A stretch of DNA of 28,621 bases. Source: a virus. How positions within the stretch are numbered: position 1 is the first letter of the stretch; each line of letters begins with the position of its first letter. Below are positions 15,536 through 22,180 of this stretch, piece by piece. The stretch lies in the IMG/VR virus record IMGVR_UViG_3300025327_000127, positions 1-28,621 of that record; one strand, written 5' to 3'. The position numbers and the translations under genes were made by a program. Below the pieces are notes generated by a model. That model saw only the letters and a program-made list of their open reading frames with translations. It was not told where the DNA came from and made no database searches.

Positions 15536-16465
15536 ATGGCCACACCTCCAGACGCATCCACGTTCGCCGGACTACTGCGCGCCGAGGGCGTTACCGTCGT
15601 CGAGGTCGGCGACTGGGAGACCCGCAACCGCAACCACAAAGGCCCCTGGGGTCCGGTCCACGGCGTGATGATCCACCACACGGTGACTCGCGGCGACACG
15701 AAGGCGCAGACCGACGCGTCCGTCGCCCTCTGCCGTGACGGCCACAACACACTTCCCGGCCCGCTGTGTCACGGCGTCATCGACAAGCAGGGTGTTGTGC
15801 ACCTTGTCGGGTACGGGCGCACCAACCATGCGGGGATGGGTGACGACGACGTCGAACAGGCCGTCATCAACGAGACGAACCTGCCGGTCGACGACGAGGC
15901 GAACACTGATGGCAACCGGGGCTTCTACGGCTTCGAGTGCATCAACCTTGGTGACGGCGTAGATCCGTGGCCGGCCGCGCAGCTGCTGGCGGTCGAGCGT
16001 GTGGGGGCGGCGATCTGCCGCCATCACGGGTGGGGTGCACGGTCGGTGATCGGTCATTTGGAGTGGCAGCCGGGGAAGGTTGATCCGCGCGGCTTCAGTA
16101 TGCAGACGATGCGCGGCCGGGTCGGTGCGCGCTTGGACGGCAACCAACAGGAGGACGACGTGGCACTGACCGACGGCGAGAAGAAGGACATTGCCCGCGA
16201 GGTGTGGGCGTTCAAGCTCGACAGCCCCACCGCGCCTGCGGGCACCGATCCGGCGCGGGCGGCGGGAACGTTCCTGCGTTTCACGGACGCCAAGCATGCT
16301 GCGGCCACCGCACAGATCGGCGCCCTGCAAGGCGCGGTCCTCGCGCTCACCGAGGCGGTCGGGGCTGCGGGCGGTATCACGGCCGAGCAGGTTCAGGCTG
16401 CGGCCACGGCGGGCGCCGAGGTCGCGCTCGACCGGCTCGCCGACGCACTGGGAGATGACTCGTGA
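15536..16465 (+). CDS. Endolysin: N-acetylmuramoyl-L-alanine amidase
   Basis: A 309-residue lysis enzyme. Residues about 35-195 form an Amidase_2 / PGRP domain that cuts the bond between N-acetylmuramic acid and L-alanine in peptidoglycan. Visible active-site parts: VMIHHTVTRGD with a zinc-ligand His at 47 or 48, the later ligands H172 (in IGHLEWQ) and D181 with K179 in PGKVDPRGFSM, matching the family's second His and the K-x-D end motif. Residues about 205-309 are an Ala-rich helical C-terminal region (TDGEKKDIAREVWAFKLDS, then IGALQGAVLALTEAVG and ITAEQVQAAATAGAEVALDRLADAL) that may bind the wall or oligomerise. It has no signal peptide, so export needs a holin. It overlaps the next gene by four bases. 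Confidence 0.92.
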   Translation: MATPPDASTFAGLLRAEGVTVVEVGDWETRNRNHKGPWGPVHGVMIHHTVTRGDTKAQTDASVALCRDGHNTLPGPLCHGVIDKQGVVHLVGYGRTNHAGMGDDDVEQAVINETNLPVDDEANTDGNRGFYGFECINLGDGVDPWPAAQLLAVERVGAAICRHHGWGARSVIGHLEWQPGKVDPRGFSMQTMRGRVGARLDGNQQEDDVALTDGEKKDIAREVWAFKLDSPTAPAGTDPARAAGTFLRFTDAKHAAATAQIGALQGAVLALTEAVGAAGGITAEQVQAAATAGAEVALDRLADALGDDS

Positions 16466-16764
16466 CCGACGTCGACGCCCTGGGCATCGTCTACCGCGAG
16501 CGCCACCACCTCATCGCCCACCTCGCCGCCGGGTATCCGTCGATCCTCGTGTACCGCGCGGACCCGGACGCCCCGGACTGGCCGGTCATCTTCATCGACC
16601 TGCCGACCGGCCAGGTGTCGTGGCACATCAACCCGGCCGACATCGACCTGTTCGCCCACGTCACGGTCGGTACGGGGACGTGGGACGGCCACAACACGGA
16701 AGAGAAGTACGCGCGCCTCGACGCGCACACCAGCGCCCTGGCGCAGAACGGAGCAAGACCATGA
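16462..16764 (+). CDS. Conserved actinophage protein of the lysis region (100 aa)
   Basis: A 100-residue soluble protein starting at GTG 16462, overlapping the endolysin stop. The second half reads VSWHINPADIDLFAHV and WDGHNTEEKYARLDAH, a His-, Trp- and Asp-rich motif set that recurs in small phage proteins across actinophages and other phages. It has no membrane span, Cys pair or known catalytic signature. It overlaps the membrane protein gene that follows by four bases. The biochemical function is not known to me; its place between endolysin and holin-like genes suggests co-expression late in infection. Confidence 0.75.
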   Translation: MTDVDALGIVYRERHHLIAHLAAGYPSILVYRADPDAPDWPVIFIDLPTGQVSWHINPADIDLFAHVTVGTGTWDGHNTEEKYARLDAHTSALAQNGARP

Positions 16765-17090
16765 ACGTGAACCTCGACCAGGCGTACTGGCTGGGCCTGC
16801 TCATCTCCGTCGTCCTCCCGGTCCTCGTCGGCCTCGTCACGACCCGCGTGACACATGCCGGCGCGAAGGCCGTGCTGCTCCTCGCGCTCACCGCGGGGAA
16901 CGGGTTCCTCGTCGAGCTGGCCGCGCCGCACCCGTCCGGCTACGACCTCGGTACGGCCGCGATCCTGTCGCTCGTGTCGTTCGGTACGGCGGTGCTCTCC
17001 CACTTCGGCCTGTGGAAGCCGACCGGGGTCAGCGGGAAGGCGCAGGACACTCTCATCACCGCTGGCCCACGCACGGCTTCTGGTGTCTGA
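16761..17090 (+). CDS. Holin-like membrane protein
   Basis: A 109-residue protein with three likely membrane segments: about 9-29 (WLGLLISVVLPVLVGLVTTRV), 36-55 (KAVLLLALTAGNGFLVELAA) and 63-84 (LGTAAILSLVSFGTAVLSHFGL), followed by a short polar tail. Size, segment number and location right after the endolysin fit a phage holin, the protein that makes membrane holes to let the endolysin reach the wall. The ATG overlaps the previous stop as ATGA. Holins share little sequence, so the call is by topology and context. Confidence 0.75.
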   Translation: MNVNLDQAYWLGLLISVVLPVLVGLVTTRVTHAGAKAVLLLALTAGNGFLVELAAPHPSGYDLGTAAILSLVSFGTAVLSHFGLWKPTGVSGKAQDTLITAGPRTASGV

Positions 17091-17119
17091 TCTGTTCCTC
17101 GTAGACGGCTGGAGGTCTG

Positions 17120-17380
17120 TTGGATGCCACCACCCTCGGTGCGGTCCTCGCCTGCGTGGGCGTGCTGTCCGGCTCGGTGGTGGCGTACATCGGGAAACGC
17201 GGGGAGACCCGCAACTCGTTGACGGATCAGCTTCAGGAGGAGTTGACGGCGAAGCGGGCCGAGCTGGCCGCCGTACAGGGTGAGCTTGCCGTGTTGCAGC
17301 AGCAGCGCCGTGACTACCTGATCAGGATCACCCAGCTTGAGATAGAGATCATCCGACTCGGAGGAACCGTAACCCCATGA
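17120..17380 (+). CDS. Single-span membrane protein with coiled coil
   Basis: An 86-residue protein starting at TTG 17120 behind GGAGG (17111-17115, four bases of spacing; an ATG at 17124 is out of frame). One membrane segment (about 5-24, TLGAVLACVGVLSGSVVAYI) is followed by a clear heptad-type helix (about 32-80, LTDQLQEELTAKRAELAAVQ then QQQRRDYLIRITQLEIEIIR). This is the plan of second holins, antiholins or small spanin-like proteins in lysis cassettes. It overlaps the collagen-like gene by four bases. The specific lysis role is not decided by sequence. Confidence 0.75.
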   Translation: MDATTLGAVLACVGVLSGSVVAYIGKRGETRNSLTDQLQEELTAKRAELAAVQGELAVLQQQRRDYLIRITQLEIEIIRLGGTVTP

Positions 17381-18054
17381 CCCGGACTGAGCGCACGATC
17401 GTCCTGCACTGGCGGGGCATTGCCACGGTGTGCGCGATCGTCGCTCTGTTCGGAATCTCCTACGCGCTGTGGCATCGCATCGACGCCTCGGAGCGCAACT
17501 ATGCGGAGGCGGTCGCGGAGGCGGACCTTCGGGGCGAGGCAGTGTCGACGCTGGTGGGTGATGTACGGGCGCTGCGGCAGCAGATCGAGGCTGAGGGTGC
17601 GACGCCAGTAGCTCCGGACCCGGCGAAGGCGGTTGAGGATTTGCCGGACCGCGTCGAGGTGCCGGTGCCGATTCCGGGGCCGCGCGGACTGACTGGCTCA
17701 CCGGGTCCGTCGGGGCCGTCTGGTTCACCGGGAGCGGCCGGGAACGATGGGGTCGACGGCAGCCCCGGGGCGATCGGTGTGCCCGGCGCGGTCGGCCCGT
17801 CGGGTCCGACGGGTCCTGTCGGCCCTCAGGGTGAGCAGGGCGCGGCCGGGGTCCAGGGCGAGCAGGGTCCGCAGGGTGAGCGTGGGGAGCGGGGCCCGGC
17901 TGGCCAGTCCTGTCCGGAGGGTTTCAGCTGGCAGACGCCTTCGTACGATCCGGATGCGCGGGTGTGCCGGAGGGATGGCGCCCCGGATCCGTCGGAGTCT
18001 CCGTCGCCTGTGGTGGCTGCTGGGCTGGATCCTCGGCGCCTGCAATACGTGTAG
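17377..18054 (+). CDS. Membrane-anchored collagen-like protein
   Basis: A 225-residue protein. Residues 13-32 form one membrane segment with basic residues before it (R3, R6, R13), predicting the N-terminus inside and the rest outside. Residues about 36-74 look like a coiled coil that could seed a trimer. Residues 101-178 are 26 uninterrupted Gly-X-Y triplets with many Pro, ending in a charged GEQ/GER stretch, a collagen-like triple-helix stalk. A tip with two Cys (CPEGFSWQTPSYDPDARVC) and a Pro/Ser tail follow. Collagen-like segments are common in phage fibres, but there they are not membrane anchored. Its place in the lysis cassette suggests a spacer or stalk reaching from membrane into the wall. 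The function is unproven. Confidence 0.8.
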   Translation: MTRTERTIVLHWRGIATVCAIVALFGISYALWHRIDASERNYAEAVAEADLRGEAVSTLVGDVRALRQQIEAEGATPVAPDPAKAVEDLPDRVEVPVPIPGPRGLTGSPGPSGPSGSPGAAGNDGVDGSPGAIGVPGAVGPSGPTGPVGPQGEQGAAGVQGEQGPQGERGERGPAGQSCPEGFSWQTPSYDPDARVCRRDGAPDPSESPSPVVAAGLDPRRLQYV

Positions 18055-18073
18055 GTACGGGGCCACCCTTCCT

Positions 18074-18092
18074 GCCATGCTGGCGGCATGGC
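18074..18092 (+). terminator. Hairpin covering the 18088 start codon; possible late-operon terminator
   Basis: GCCATGC (18074-18080) and GCATGGC (18086-18092) form a perfect 7-bp stem with a five-base loop, 20 bases after the collagen-like gene stops. There is no U-tract, which is not unusual for Streptomyces. The 3' arm contains the ATG of the next gene, so the element could terminate the late message, control translation of the next gene, or be an operator. Confidence 0.4.
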
Positions 18093-18300
18093 CTACCGCC
18101 CATTCCCGAATCGCGACCGCGCCCGCAAGCACGCCGTCCTTCACGGCAAGCGCATGGTCGTCGTGAACCTCGCGCCGTTCGTGGCCGCTGGCGACTTCCC
18201 GCCGGACGACGGCCGGGTCCGGCGGCTCGTCGACAGCCTGCCGTCCGGAGCCATCAAGTTCAGCGCATGGTTCCCGCCGCCCGCCGGAGTCGAGCGATGA
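18088..18300 (+). CDS. Small conserved protein (70 aa)
   Basis: A 70-residue basic protein starting MAYRPFPNRDRARKHAVLHGK. It has a basic N-terminal third, a central VVVNLAPFVAAGDFPPDD segment and GRVRRLVDSLPSGAIKFSAWF, resembling a small nucleic-acid-binding or regulatory protein, but no known motif is present. No SD is visible and the ATG lies in the 3' arm of a hairpin, so translation may be leaderless or controlled by that structure. It overlaps the next gene as ATGA. It begins a three-gene block between the late operon and the host-like cassette. Confidence 0.6.
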   Translation: MAYRPFPNRDRARKHAVLHGKRMVVVNLAPFVAAGDFPPDDGRVRRLVDSLPSGAIKFSAWFPPPAGVER

Positions 18301-18704
18301 CCGACCGCGAAGGCGTCCTCGATCACCTCATGGTCGTCTTCTACGACAACACCCATGGCCTCGGCCTCTGCGGCTGCGGCCACCCTCAGGCCGCCTACGA
18401 TCTCGTGCGCGACCTCCTCGGTCTCATCCCCTTCTATGAGGACGAGCGCTGGAAGGCGGCAGAGGCCCTTACGGGGAACATCCCGGGCGCGCACCACATT
18501 GTGCTCGGCGTGATGGAGCGGGCCGGACTGATCGAGCACGGAACGAGCCAGACCGGGGCGTGGCTGACGGAGAAGGGGAAGTGGTGTCTGGCCGCGATGC
18601 GGACTGTCGAGTTCGACGACGTTGATGGGGATGACGTCGGCTATCCGCACGACGGTGAAGCGTGCACGGACGCCTGCTGGAAGCTTCCGGAGGTGGCGAA
18701 GTGA
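18297..18704 (+). CDS. Conserved protein with winged-helix-like segment (135 aa)
   Basis: A 135-residue acidic protein starting MTDREGVLDHLMVVFYDNTHGLGLCGCGHPQ. The CGCGHP stretch and the late CTDACW give four Cys in two pairs, a possible metal site. Residues about 64-100 (PGAHHIVLGVMERAGLIEHG, then LTEKGKWCLAAM) resemble the helix-turn-strand of a winged-helix domain, with LTEKG typical of the wing. The ATG overlaps the previous stop. It is translationally coupled to the 70-residue gene before it and overlaps the next gene by four bases. The role is unknown; DNA binding is only a suggestion. Confidence 0.65.
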   Translation: MTDREGVLDHLMVVFYDNTHGLGLCGCGHPQAAYDLVRDLLGLIPFYEDERWKAAEALTGNIPGAHHIVLGVMERAGLIEHGTSQTGAWLTEKGKWCLAAMRTVEFDDVDGDDVGYPHDGEACTDACWKLPEVAK

Positions 18705-19117
18705 GCGACCGCCTGCAAGCTCTCGCCGACGCCCTCAACGCCCTGGGAGTAGACAGCGGAGACGTCGGCCTCAACTACGACTACGTTGACACCGCCATCG
18801 GCTACGTCCGCTGGGAGAACAACCAGTGGACCGTCAAGCCAAACGCGGTCATCGCCCGCACCGTCGAGACCTGCGCAGCCTGCCCCTCCCAGTGGAACGC
18901 CTGGACCCCCGACGGCCGCTACCTGTACCTCCGCTACCGCAACGGCATCGGTACCGTCGACGCCTACGAGGACGCCAACCCGGAGACGTGGGACGTAGCT
19001 CCCGATGGCGCGGTGGCACGTTTCGACACGGGCGACCGTTTGGACGGCTGCATTGAGCTGGCCGACTTCTGTGCCCGAGCTGGGCTGCGGATCGCGGAGG
19101 ATGCGACTCACGCGTAG
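18701..19117 (+). CDS. Conserved small protein (138 aa)
   Basis: A 138-residue acidic protein starting VSDRLQALADALNALGVDS at GTG 18701, with CGGAGG upstream (18688-18693). The sequence after the first helix is mixed alpha/beta with many aromatic residues (YVRWENNQWTVKPN, YLYLRYRNGIGTVDAYEDAN) and ends in a short helix with two Cys. One CAAC (about 52-55) could bind a metal. It is the last + gene of this block and faces the - strand cassette with only three bases between stop codons, leaving no room for a classical terminator. Function not recognised. Confidence 0.65.
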   Translation: MSDRLQALADALNALGVDSGDVGLNYDYVDTAIGYVRWENNQWTVKPNAVIARTVETCAACPSQWNAWTPDGRYLYLRYRNGIGTVDAYEDANPETWDVAPDGAVARFDTGDRLDGCIELADFCARAGLRIAEDATHA

Positions 19118-19120
19118 CAG

Positions 19121-19303
19121 TCAGGCCGCGTCGGCGACCGCACTCTCCACCCGTACCGCCGCCGCCCACTCCACCACCAGCCGCGCGTACACCGCCCGCT
19201 CCTCCGGCCCGAGCACCCCGCCCGCCCGCAGCCACAGGGCACGGATCTCCTCGTTCACCACGGCAGCAGAGCGTGCGGAACCAAGCGGGGAGGTGGGAGG
19301 CAT
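19121..19303 (-). CDS. Small Streptomyces-type protein (60 aa)
   Basis: A 60-residue protein starting MPPTSPLGSARSAAVVNEEI, with a helical core NEEIRALWLRAGG and PEERAVYARLVVEWAAAVR. Short proteins with this NEEIRALWLRAGG core are, as far as I recall, common on Streptomyces chromosomes, which supports it being real and suggests a host origin for this block. It lies 48 bases downstream of the TPR regulator on the same strand, so it is probably on the same message. It has no clear SD. Function unknown. Confidence 0.65.
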   Translation of the reverse strand: MPPTSPLGSARSAAVVNEEIRALWLRAGGVLGPEERAVYARLVVEWAAAVRVESAVADAA

Positions 19304-19351
19304 GAGCCCAGGATATCGAGCGAGGCGGCCGGAAACTCACGGCCAGTCGAC

Positions 19352-20734
19352 CTATCCGTACGTCATCTCCCACGACCGCGCCCGCTCGGCCAGGTCGGTC
19401 GCCGCCCGTACGCCCCGCCCCTCAAACACCCGCAGATGACGACGCATCCCCGCCACCTCCTCCGCAGCCCGCGCCGACCGCACCCCACCCAACAGATCCA
19501 ACGACCTGCCCCACGTATCGCACGCCTGCTCCACATGCCCCTGCAACGCCTGCTCCCGCCCCTCCGCCGCAACCGTCAGAGCGGTGATCCGCTGCGTCCC
19601 GTCCGGGCGCCGACGCGCAGACTCGGCGTAGTGCCGTTCAGCGTTCGCATGATCCCCGAGCGCACGGAAGGTTTTCGCCGTGTGGCTGCTGACCGTCGCC
19701 CGGGCGGCACCCCACAGGGCAGCCCACTGCGGCACCTCCGCCTGCTCGCCGCGCTCCACGAGATCCTGCGCCTGCCGGGCCTGCGTCACCGCTTCCGGGC
19801 CGCGGCCCGCGTTGGCCAGGGCGCGCGCCCGCGTCACCGCGAACAGCGCCTCCGCCGCCGGGTTCACCTTCCCCCGCACCCGCGCCAGCGCGGCCTCCGC
19901 CAAGTCGAGTGTGTGCTCGGGCCGGCGGATGTCCATCCCGTTGTGTGCGAGGACCCGCAGGATCCACGCCCCATGCAACTCGTTCCCGGCCTCCCGGGTG
20001 AGGGAGTAGGCCTGAAGGTAGTAGCGCTGCGCCAGCCCGTGCTCGGACGCGTCGTAGGCTTTCCATCCGCACAGGTACCCGACATCGGCGGCGGCGGACA
20101 GCATGTCCTGCTGATCCCGTCCGCTCCCGAACGTGGCCCGGCACAGGGTGGCAACGTCCTCGCGCAGGTACTGCACCACTGCGGTCCGCCCGTGCTGGCC
20201 GCCGTGCCGTTCGTCGATCGCCGTGAACATCGCGGTCATGTCCCGTACCGCGTCGATCTCCGCACGGCCGGCACGCCGACCGGTACGGACGCGGTCCTGA
20301 TACTCCTGCGCCTGGTGCACACCGAGGGGAAGCGCCGCTGCAGCAACCGAGTAGGCGGCGTTGGCGAGAAGCTTGCGCCGGTGGATGTCGGCGTCCCCAA
20401 GTCGACGTAGCATGTCGACCGGATCCGGTCCCAGGTGCGTCCCAAGCGCCGCCTGGGACCGGTCTTCATTTGCGCCGAGCCTGAGCCCAAGGTCGTGCGG
20501 CTGGACCTCGCGGCCGAGCCTGCGGGACATGGCCTCCGCGATGTACACCGCGGTCTGCGGCGCCGGCACCTTGCTCCCCGCCAGCCACTGCGCGACGGTG
20601 GACTTGCTCGTCCGGAGACTGTCGCCGGACTCCGCCGCGACGATCCGTACGGCCGCGGCAAGTCGGTCGTACGTTATGCCGGCCTCACGCAAAGCCTCGT
20701 ACAGGGCCTCGTTGCGCACGCCTGCTTCACCCAT
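19352..20734 (-). CDS. XRE-family regulator with TPR-like repeats
   Basis: A 460-residue cytoplasmic regulator starting MGEAGVRNEALYEALREAGI; GGGAGGG (20743-20749, - strand) is the SD, so the longer reading from 20782 is not used. Residues about 8-80 are an XRE-type helix-turn-helix (ITYDRLAAAVRIVAAESG, then TSKSTVAQWLAGSKVPAPQT). From about 185 on, helical pairs such as YDASEHGLAQRYYLQAYSLT, RPEHTLDLAEAALARVRGKV and RALGDHANAERHYAESARRR are TPR-like. Streptomyces has many regulators of this build, used in development, antibiotic control or peptide sensing. In this phage it may be a lysogenic control gene or cargo. Its upstream region contains striking repeats (20759-20776 and 20803-20832). 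Confidence 0.85.
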   Translation of the reverse strand: MGEAGVRNEALYEALREAGITYDRLAAAVRIVAAESGDSLRTSKSTVAQWLAGSKVPAPQTAVYIAEAMSRRLGREVQPHDLGLRLGANEDRSQAALGTHLGPDPVDMLRRLGDADIHRRKLLANAAYSVAAAALPLGVHQAQEYQDRVRTGRRAGRAEIDAVRDMTAMFTAIDERHGGQHGRTAVVQYLREDVATLCRATFGSGRDQQDMLSAAADVGYLCGWKAYDASEHGLAQRYYLQAYSLTREAGNELHGAWILRVLAHNGMDIRRPEHTLDLAEAALARVRGKVNPAAEALFAVTRARALANAGRGPEAVTQARQAQDLVERGEQAEVPQWAALWGAARATVSSHTAKTFRALGDHANAERHYAESARRRPDGTQRITALTVAAEGREQALQGHVEQACDTWGRSLDLLGGVRSARAAEEVAGMRRHLRVFEGRGVRAATDLAERARSWEMTYG

Positions 20735-20758
20735 GTTCTGCACCCTCCCAAGCAGGGC

Positions 20759-20776
20759 GGTAAACCCGGTAAACCC
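20759..20776 (+). repeat. Tandem direct repeat before the TPR regulator
   Basis: Two exact head-to-tail copies of GGTAAACCC (20759-20767 and 20768-20776), located in the leader of the - strand regulator, 25 bases before its start codon. Confidence 0.8.
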
Positions 20777-20802
20777 CTTCAAGGGTCCCCGGCTGTAGCT
20801 AT

Positions 20803-20832
20803 CTCAGCGTAGACGCCGATGTACTCAGCGTA
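20803..20832 (+). promoter_or_regulatory. Phased direct-repeat operator between divergent genes
   Basis: CTCAGCGTA occurs at 20803-20811 and 20824-20832, exactly 21 bases apart, i.e. two DNA turns, so both copies face the same side. They lie between the divergent TPR regulator (start 20734) and the + strand gene at 20865. This is the layout expected for cooperative binding by a regulator controlling both directions; the TPR regulator itself is the obvious candidate. Binding is inference. Confidence 0.6.
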
Positions 20833-20864
20833 CGAGAAACCCGATGCCGCTTGGGGGCAGCGTG

Positions 20865-21209
20865 ATGAGTGCGGACTCCGATACCGCGCAGGAACAGACG
20901 CCGGACGCGCGCGCGTTACTGCCAGTCCCGCGCCACAGGGACATGTCCGACGCCCAGTTCAAAGGCACCGCCTGCGTGTGGTGCGCCATAACCCTGAGCA
21001 CGGAGACGGCCTTCGACCTCGGCCAGCGCCGCATCCGGTTGCTCGACGGGCATATCACCATCTTCCCCCGCGGCTGCCGCACCTGCACGGGCGAGCACGC
21101 CAACCGCACGCTCCAGACGCACACGCAGGACTGCGAGCAGTGCGTCGACGACGGCCGCCAGTGCCAGACCGGCATGCACCTGATCCGGTTGATCAGGGGG
21201 CGACGGTGA
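20865..21209 (+). CDS. Cys-rich, probably zinc-binding small protein (114 aa)
   Basis: A 114-residue protein starting MSADSDTAQEQTPDARALL; the start at 20865 is preferred because a G-rich stretch (20853-20857) lies at SD distance, though ATG 20844 is in frame. It has three CxxC pairs (C37/C40, C71/C74, C90/C93) plus C100, consistent with one or two zinc sites, e.g. GTACVWCAITLS and RGCRTCTGEHAN. Proteins of this kind are found beside XRE/TPR regulators on Streptomyces chromosomes (from memory). It overlaps the next gene by four bases. Confidence 0.7.
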   Translation: MSADSDTAQEQTPDARALLPVPRHRDMSDAQFKGTACVWCAITLSTETAFDLGQRRIRLLDGHITIFPRGCRTCTGEHANRTLQTHTQDCEQCVDDGRQCQTGMHLIRLIRGRR

Positions 21210-21352
21210 AGTACTGCCACAGGTGCGGCCGCCTGATCCAGAGCGGCGAGAAGTACACGTCGCACGACAAGGTGTCCGCCTCGGCTGCGGGCATCACGGT
21301 GTACCTGCATGTCGAGTGCCTGCCGAAGCGTGTCCCGTCCGCGCGTCGTTGA
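21206..21352 (+). CDS. Small zinc-ribbon-like protein (48 aa)
   Basis: A 48-residue protein starting VKYCHRCGRLIQSGEKYTSH at GTG 21206, overlapping the previous stop. C4, C7, H20 and H35/C38 could hold one zinc, and the form is that of a minimal treble-clef or zinc-ribbon knuckle (CHRCGRLI, YLHVECLPKR). A Lys/Arg-rich end follows. It is probably translated together with the preceding Cys-rich protein. No function known. Confidence 0.65.
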   Translation: MKYCHRCGRLIQSGEKYTSHDKVSASAAGITVYLHVECLPKRVPSARR

Positions 21353-21390
21353 AGCCCCCGCTGCCGGTGTCCAGACCCGGTGGTGGGAAG

Positions 21391-21427
21391 GCGGTCACCC
21401 CTGCGCCCCCGTCGCGGGGGTGGCCGC
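21391..21427. terminator. Bidirectional terminator between convergent genes
   Basis: Lies between the + gene ending at 21352 and the - gene ending at 21432. An outer stem pairs 21391-21401 with 21417-21427 (11 bp with one G-U pair). An alternative inner stem is CCCCCG (21406-21411) with CGGGGG (21415-21420) around a three-base loop. Very GC-rich, no U-tract, as often seen in Streptomyces. Confidence 0.6.
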
Positions 21428-21431
21428 CCGT

Positions 21432-21662
21432 TCAGCGCACGAGATCGGCGAGCGGGACGTTGAGGGCGTCGGCGATGAGGAGCAGAGTGTCGATGGTCGC
21501 GTTCCTCTCGCCCTGCTCGATGAGGACGATCGATGGCCGGTCGATACCGATGAGGTTGGCCACCGCCTCCTGCGTAAGCCGTGCACAGCGGCGCTCTTCG
21601 CGGATGCGTTCGCCGATGCGCCGTCGGCGGGCGAGGACCCAGTCGGGCGGCGGGGCGGGCAC
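21432..21662 (-). CDS. Small XRE-family transcriptional regulator
   Basis: A 76-residue DNA-binding protein starting at GTG 21662. After a short Pro-rich start and basic ARRRRIGERIREERR helix comes a complete helix-turn-helix: ARLTQEAVANLIGIDRPSIV, then LIEQGERNATIDTLLLIADA and the conserved LNVPLADLVR end. Cro/C1-type proteins of this size are repressors or antirepressors in phages and controllers in mobile elements. Its upstream region carries a TGTAGG-CCTACA palindrome, a likely operator. It is on the strand opposite to the integrase and close to it, which fits a lysogeny control gene. Confidence 0.85.
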   Translation of the reverse strand: MPAPPPDWVLARRRRIGERIREERRCARLTQEAVANLIGIDRPSIVLIEQGERNATIDTLLLIADALNVPLADLVR

Positions 21663-21695
21663 CCGACAACGCTCGATGGATCTTGAATGAAAGTC

Positions 21696-21713
21696 TGTAG
21701 GCTGAAACCTACA
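21696..21713. promoter_or_regulatory. Palindromic operator before the small XRE regulator
   Basis: TGTAGG (21696-21701) and CCTACA (21708-21713) form a perfect 6+6 inverted repeat with a six-base spacer, 33 bases upstream of the - strand GTG at 21662. Spacing and symmetry are typical of XRE dimer sites. Probable autoregulation. Confidence 0.55.
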
Positions 21714-21749
21714 TTCGCGAGTGAGGCTTTTGCTGTGACTTCAAGCGGA

Positions 21750-21766
21750 GAGCGAATAAAACGCTC
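21750..21766. promoter_or_regulatory. Short inverted repeat in the divergent intergenic region
   Basis: GAGCG (21750-21754) and CGCTC (21762-21766) surround an AT-rich loop AATAAAA. The region 21663-21893 between the XRE gene and the next + gene is relatively AT-rich for this genome and must hold promoters in both directions; no convincing -35/-10 pair was found. Confidence 0.3.
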
Positions 21767-21820
21767 GTTCGAGTGACATCACCTGCCGATCCTTGGCCAG
21801 TTCGGATGCCTAACCGATAA

Positions 21821-21841
21821 TTACGTGCAGCATCCACGTAA
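21821..21841. promoter_or_regulatory. Inverted repeat (operator candidate) before the 21894 gene
   Basis: TTACGTG (21821-21827) and CACGTAA (21835-21841) are a perfect 7+7 inverted repeat with a seven-base spacer, 52 bases before the ATG at 21894. An ACGT-centred half site differs from the operator at 21696, so another protein probably binds here. Confidence 0.45.
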
Positions 21842-21893
21842 CCAGCCGTACGGCAGCGCCGCCCTACGCCCACCGCCAGCACCAGGGATCCAC

Positions 21894-22100
21894 ATGCCCG
21901 AGCAGCCCCCCAATCCCGGGGCCCGCCTCACCAACTCCCAGACCACCCGCATGAACGGCGCCCGCCGCGACCTCGACTACGTACGCTCCGAAGACATGTC
22001 CCGGCTCGACGCCGCCGGCCTCATCCTCCTCGTCGAGCGACTCCGCGGACGGCTGGACGACATGCTGCACCTCCTCGACGAAGTGACGCCCCCCGACTGA
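21894..22100 (+). CDS. Small protein upstream of the integrase (68 aa)
   Basis: A 68-residue protein starting MPEQPPNPGARLTNSQTTRM, with AGGGA just upstream of ATG 21894 (a GTG at 21825 in the same frame would put an operator-like repeat inside the gene and is less likely). The C-terminal half is a strong helix, SRLDAAGLILLVERLRGRLD and DMLHLLDEVTPP, that could dimerise. Small genes next to serine integrases sometimes encode recombination directionality factors, but this one has no DNA-binding motif, so that remains a guess. Confidence 0.6.
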   Translation: MPEQPPNPGARLTNSQTTRMNGARRDLDYVRSEDMSRLDAAGLILLVERLRGRLDDMLHLLDEVTPPD

Positions 22101-22180
22101 CCCGAAAGCCGTCCCGCCCAATAGGGGGTCTCACTTCGACTCGCGCACGCGAACACCACCAGACACCCACTTTAAGCCGC

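Noticed and set aside
17701-17920. Simple tandem DNA repeat in the collagen-like gene
   Set aside because: The periodicity is at the codon level (Gly-X-Y); the DNA repeats are imperfect and explained by the protein.
20735-20782. N-terminal extension of the TPR regulator (start at 20782)
   Set aside because: It would place tandem repeats and the SD inside the coding region; the SD at 20743-20749 points to the start at 20734.
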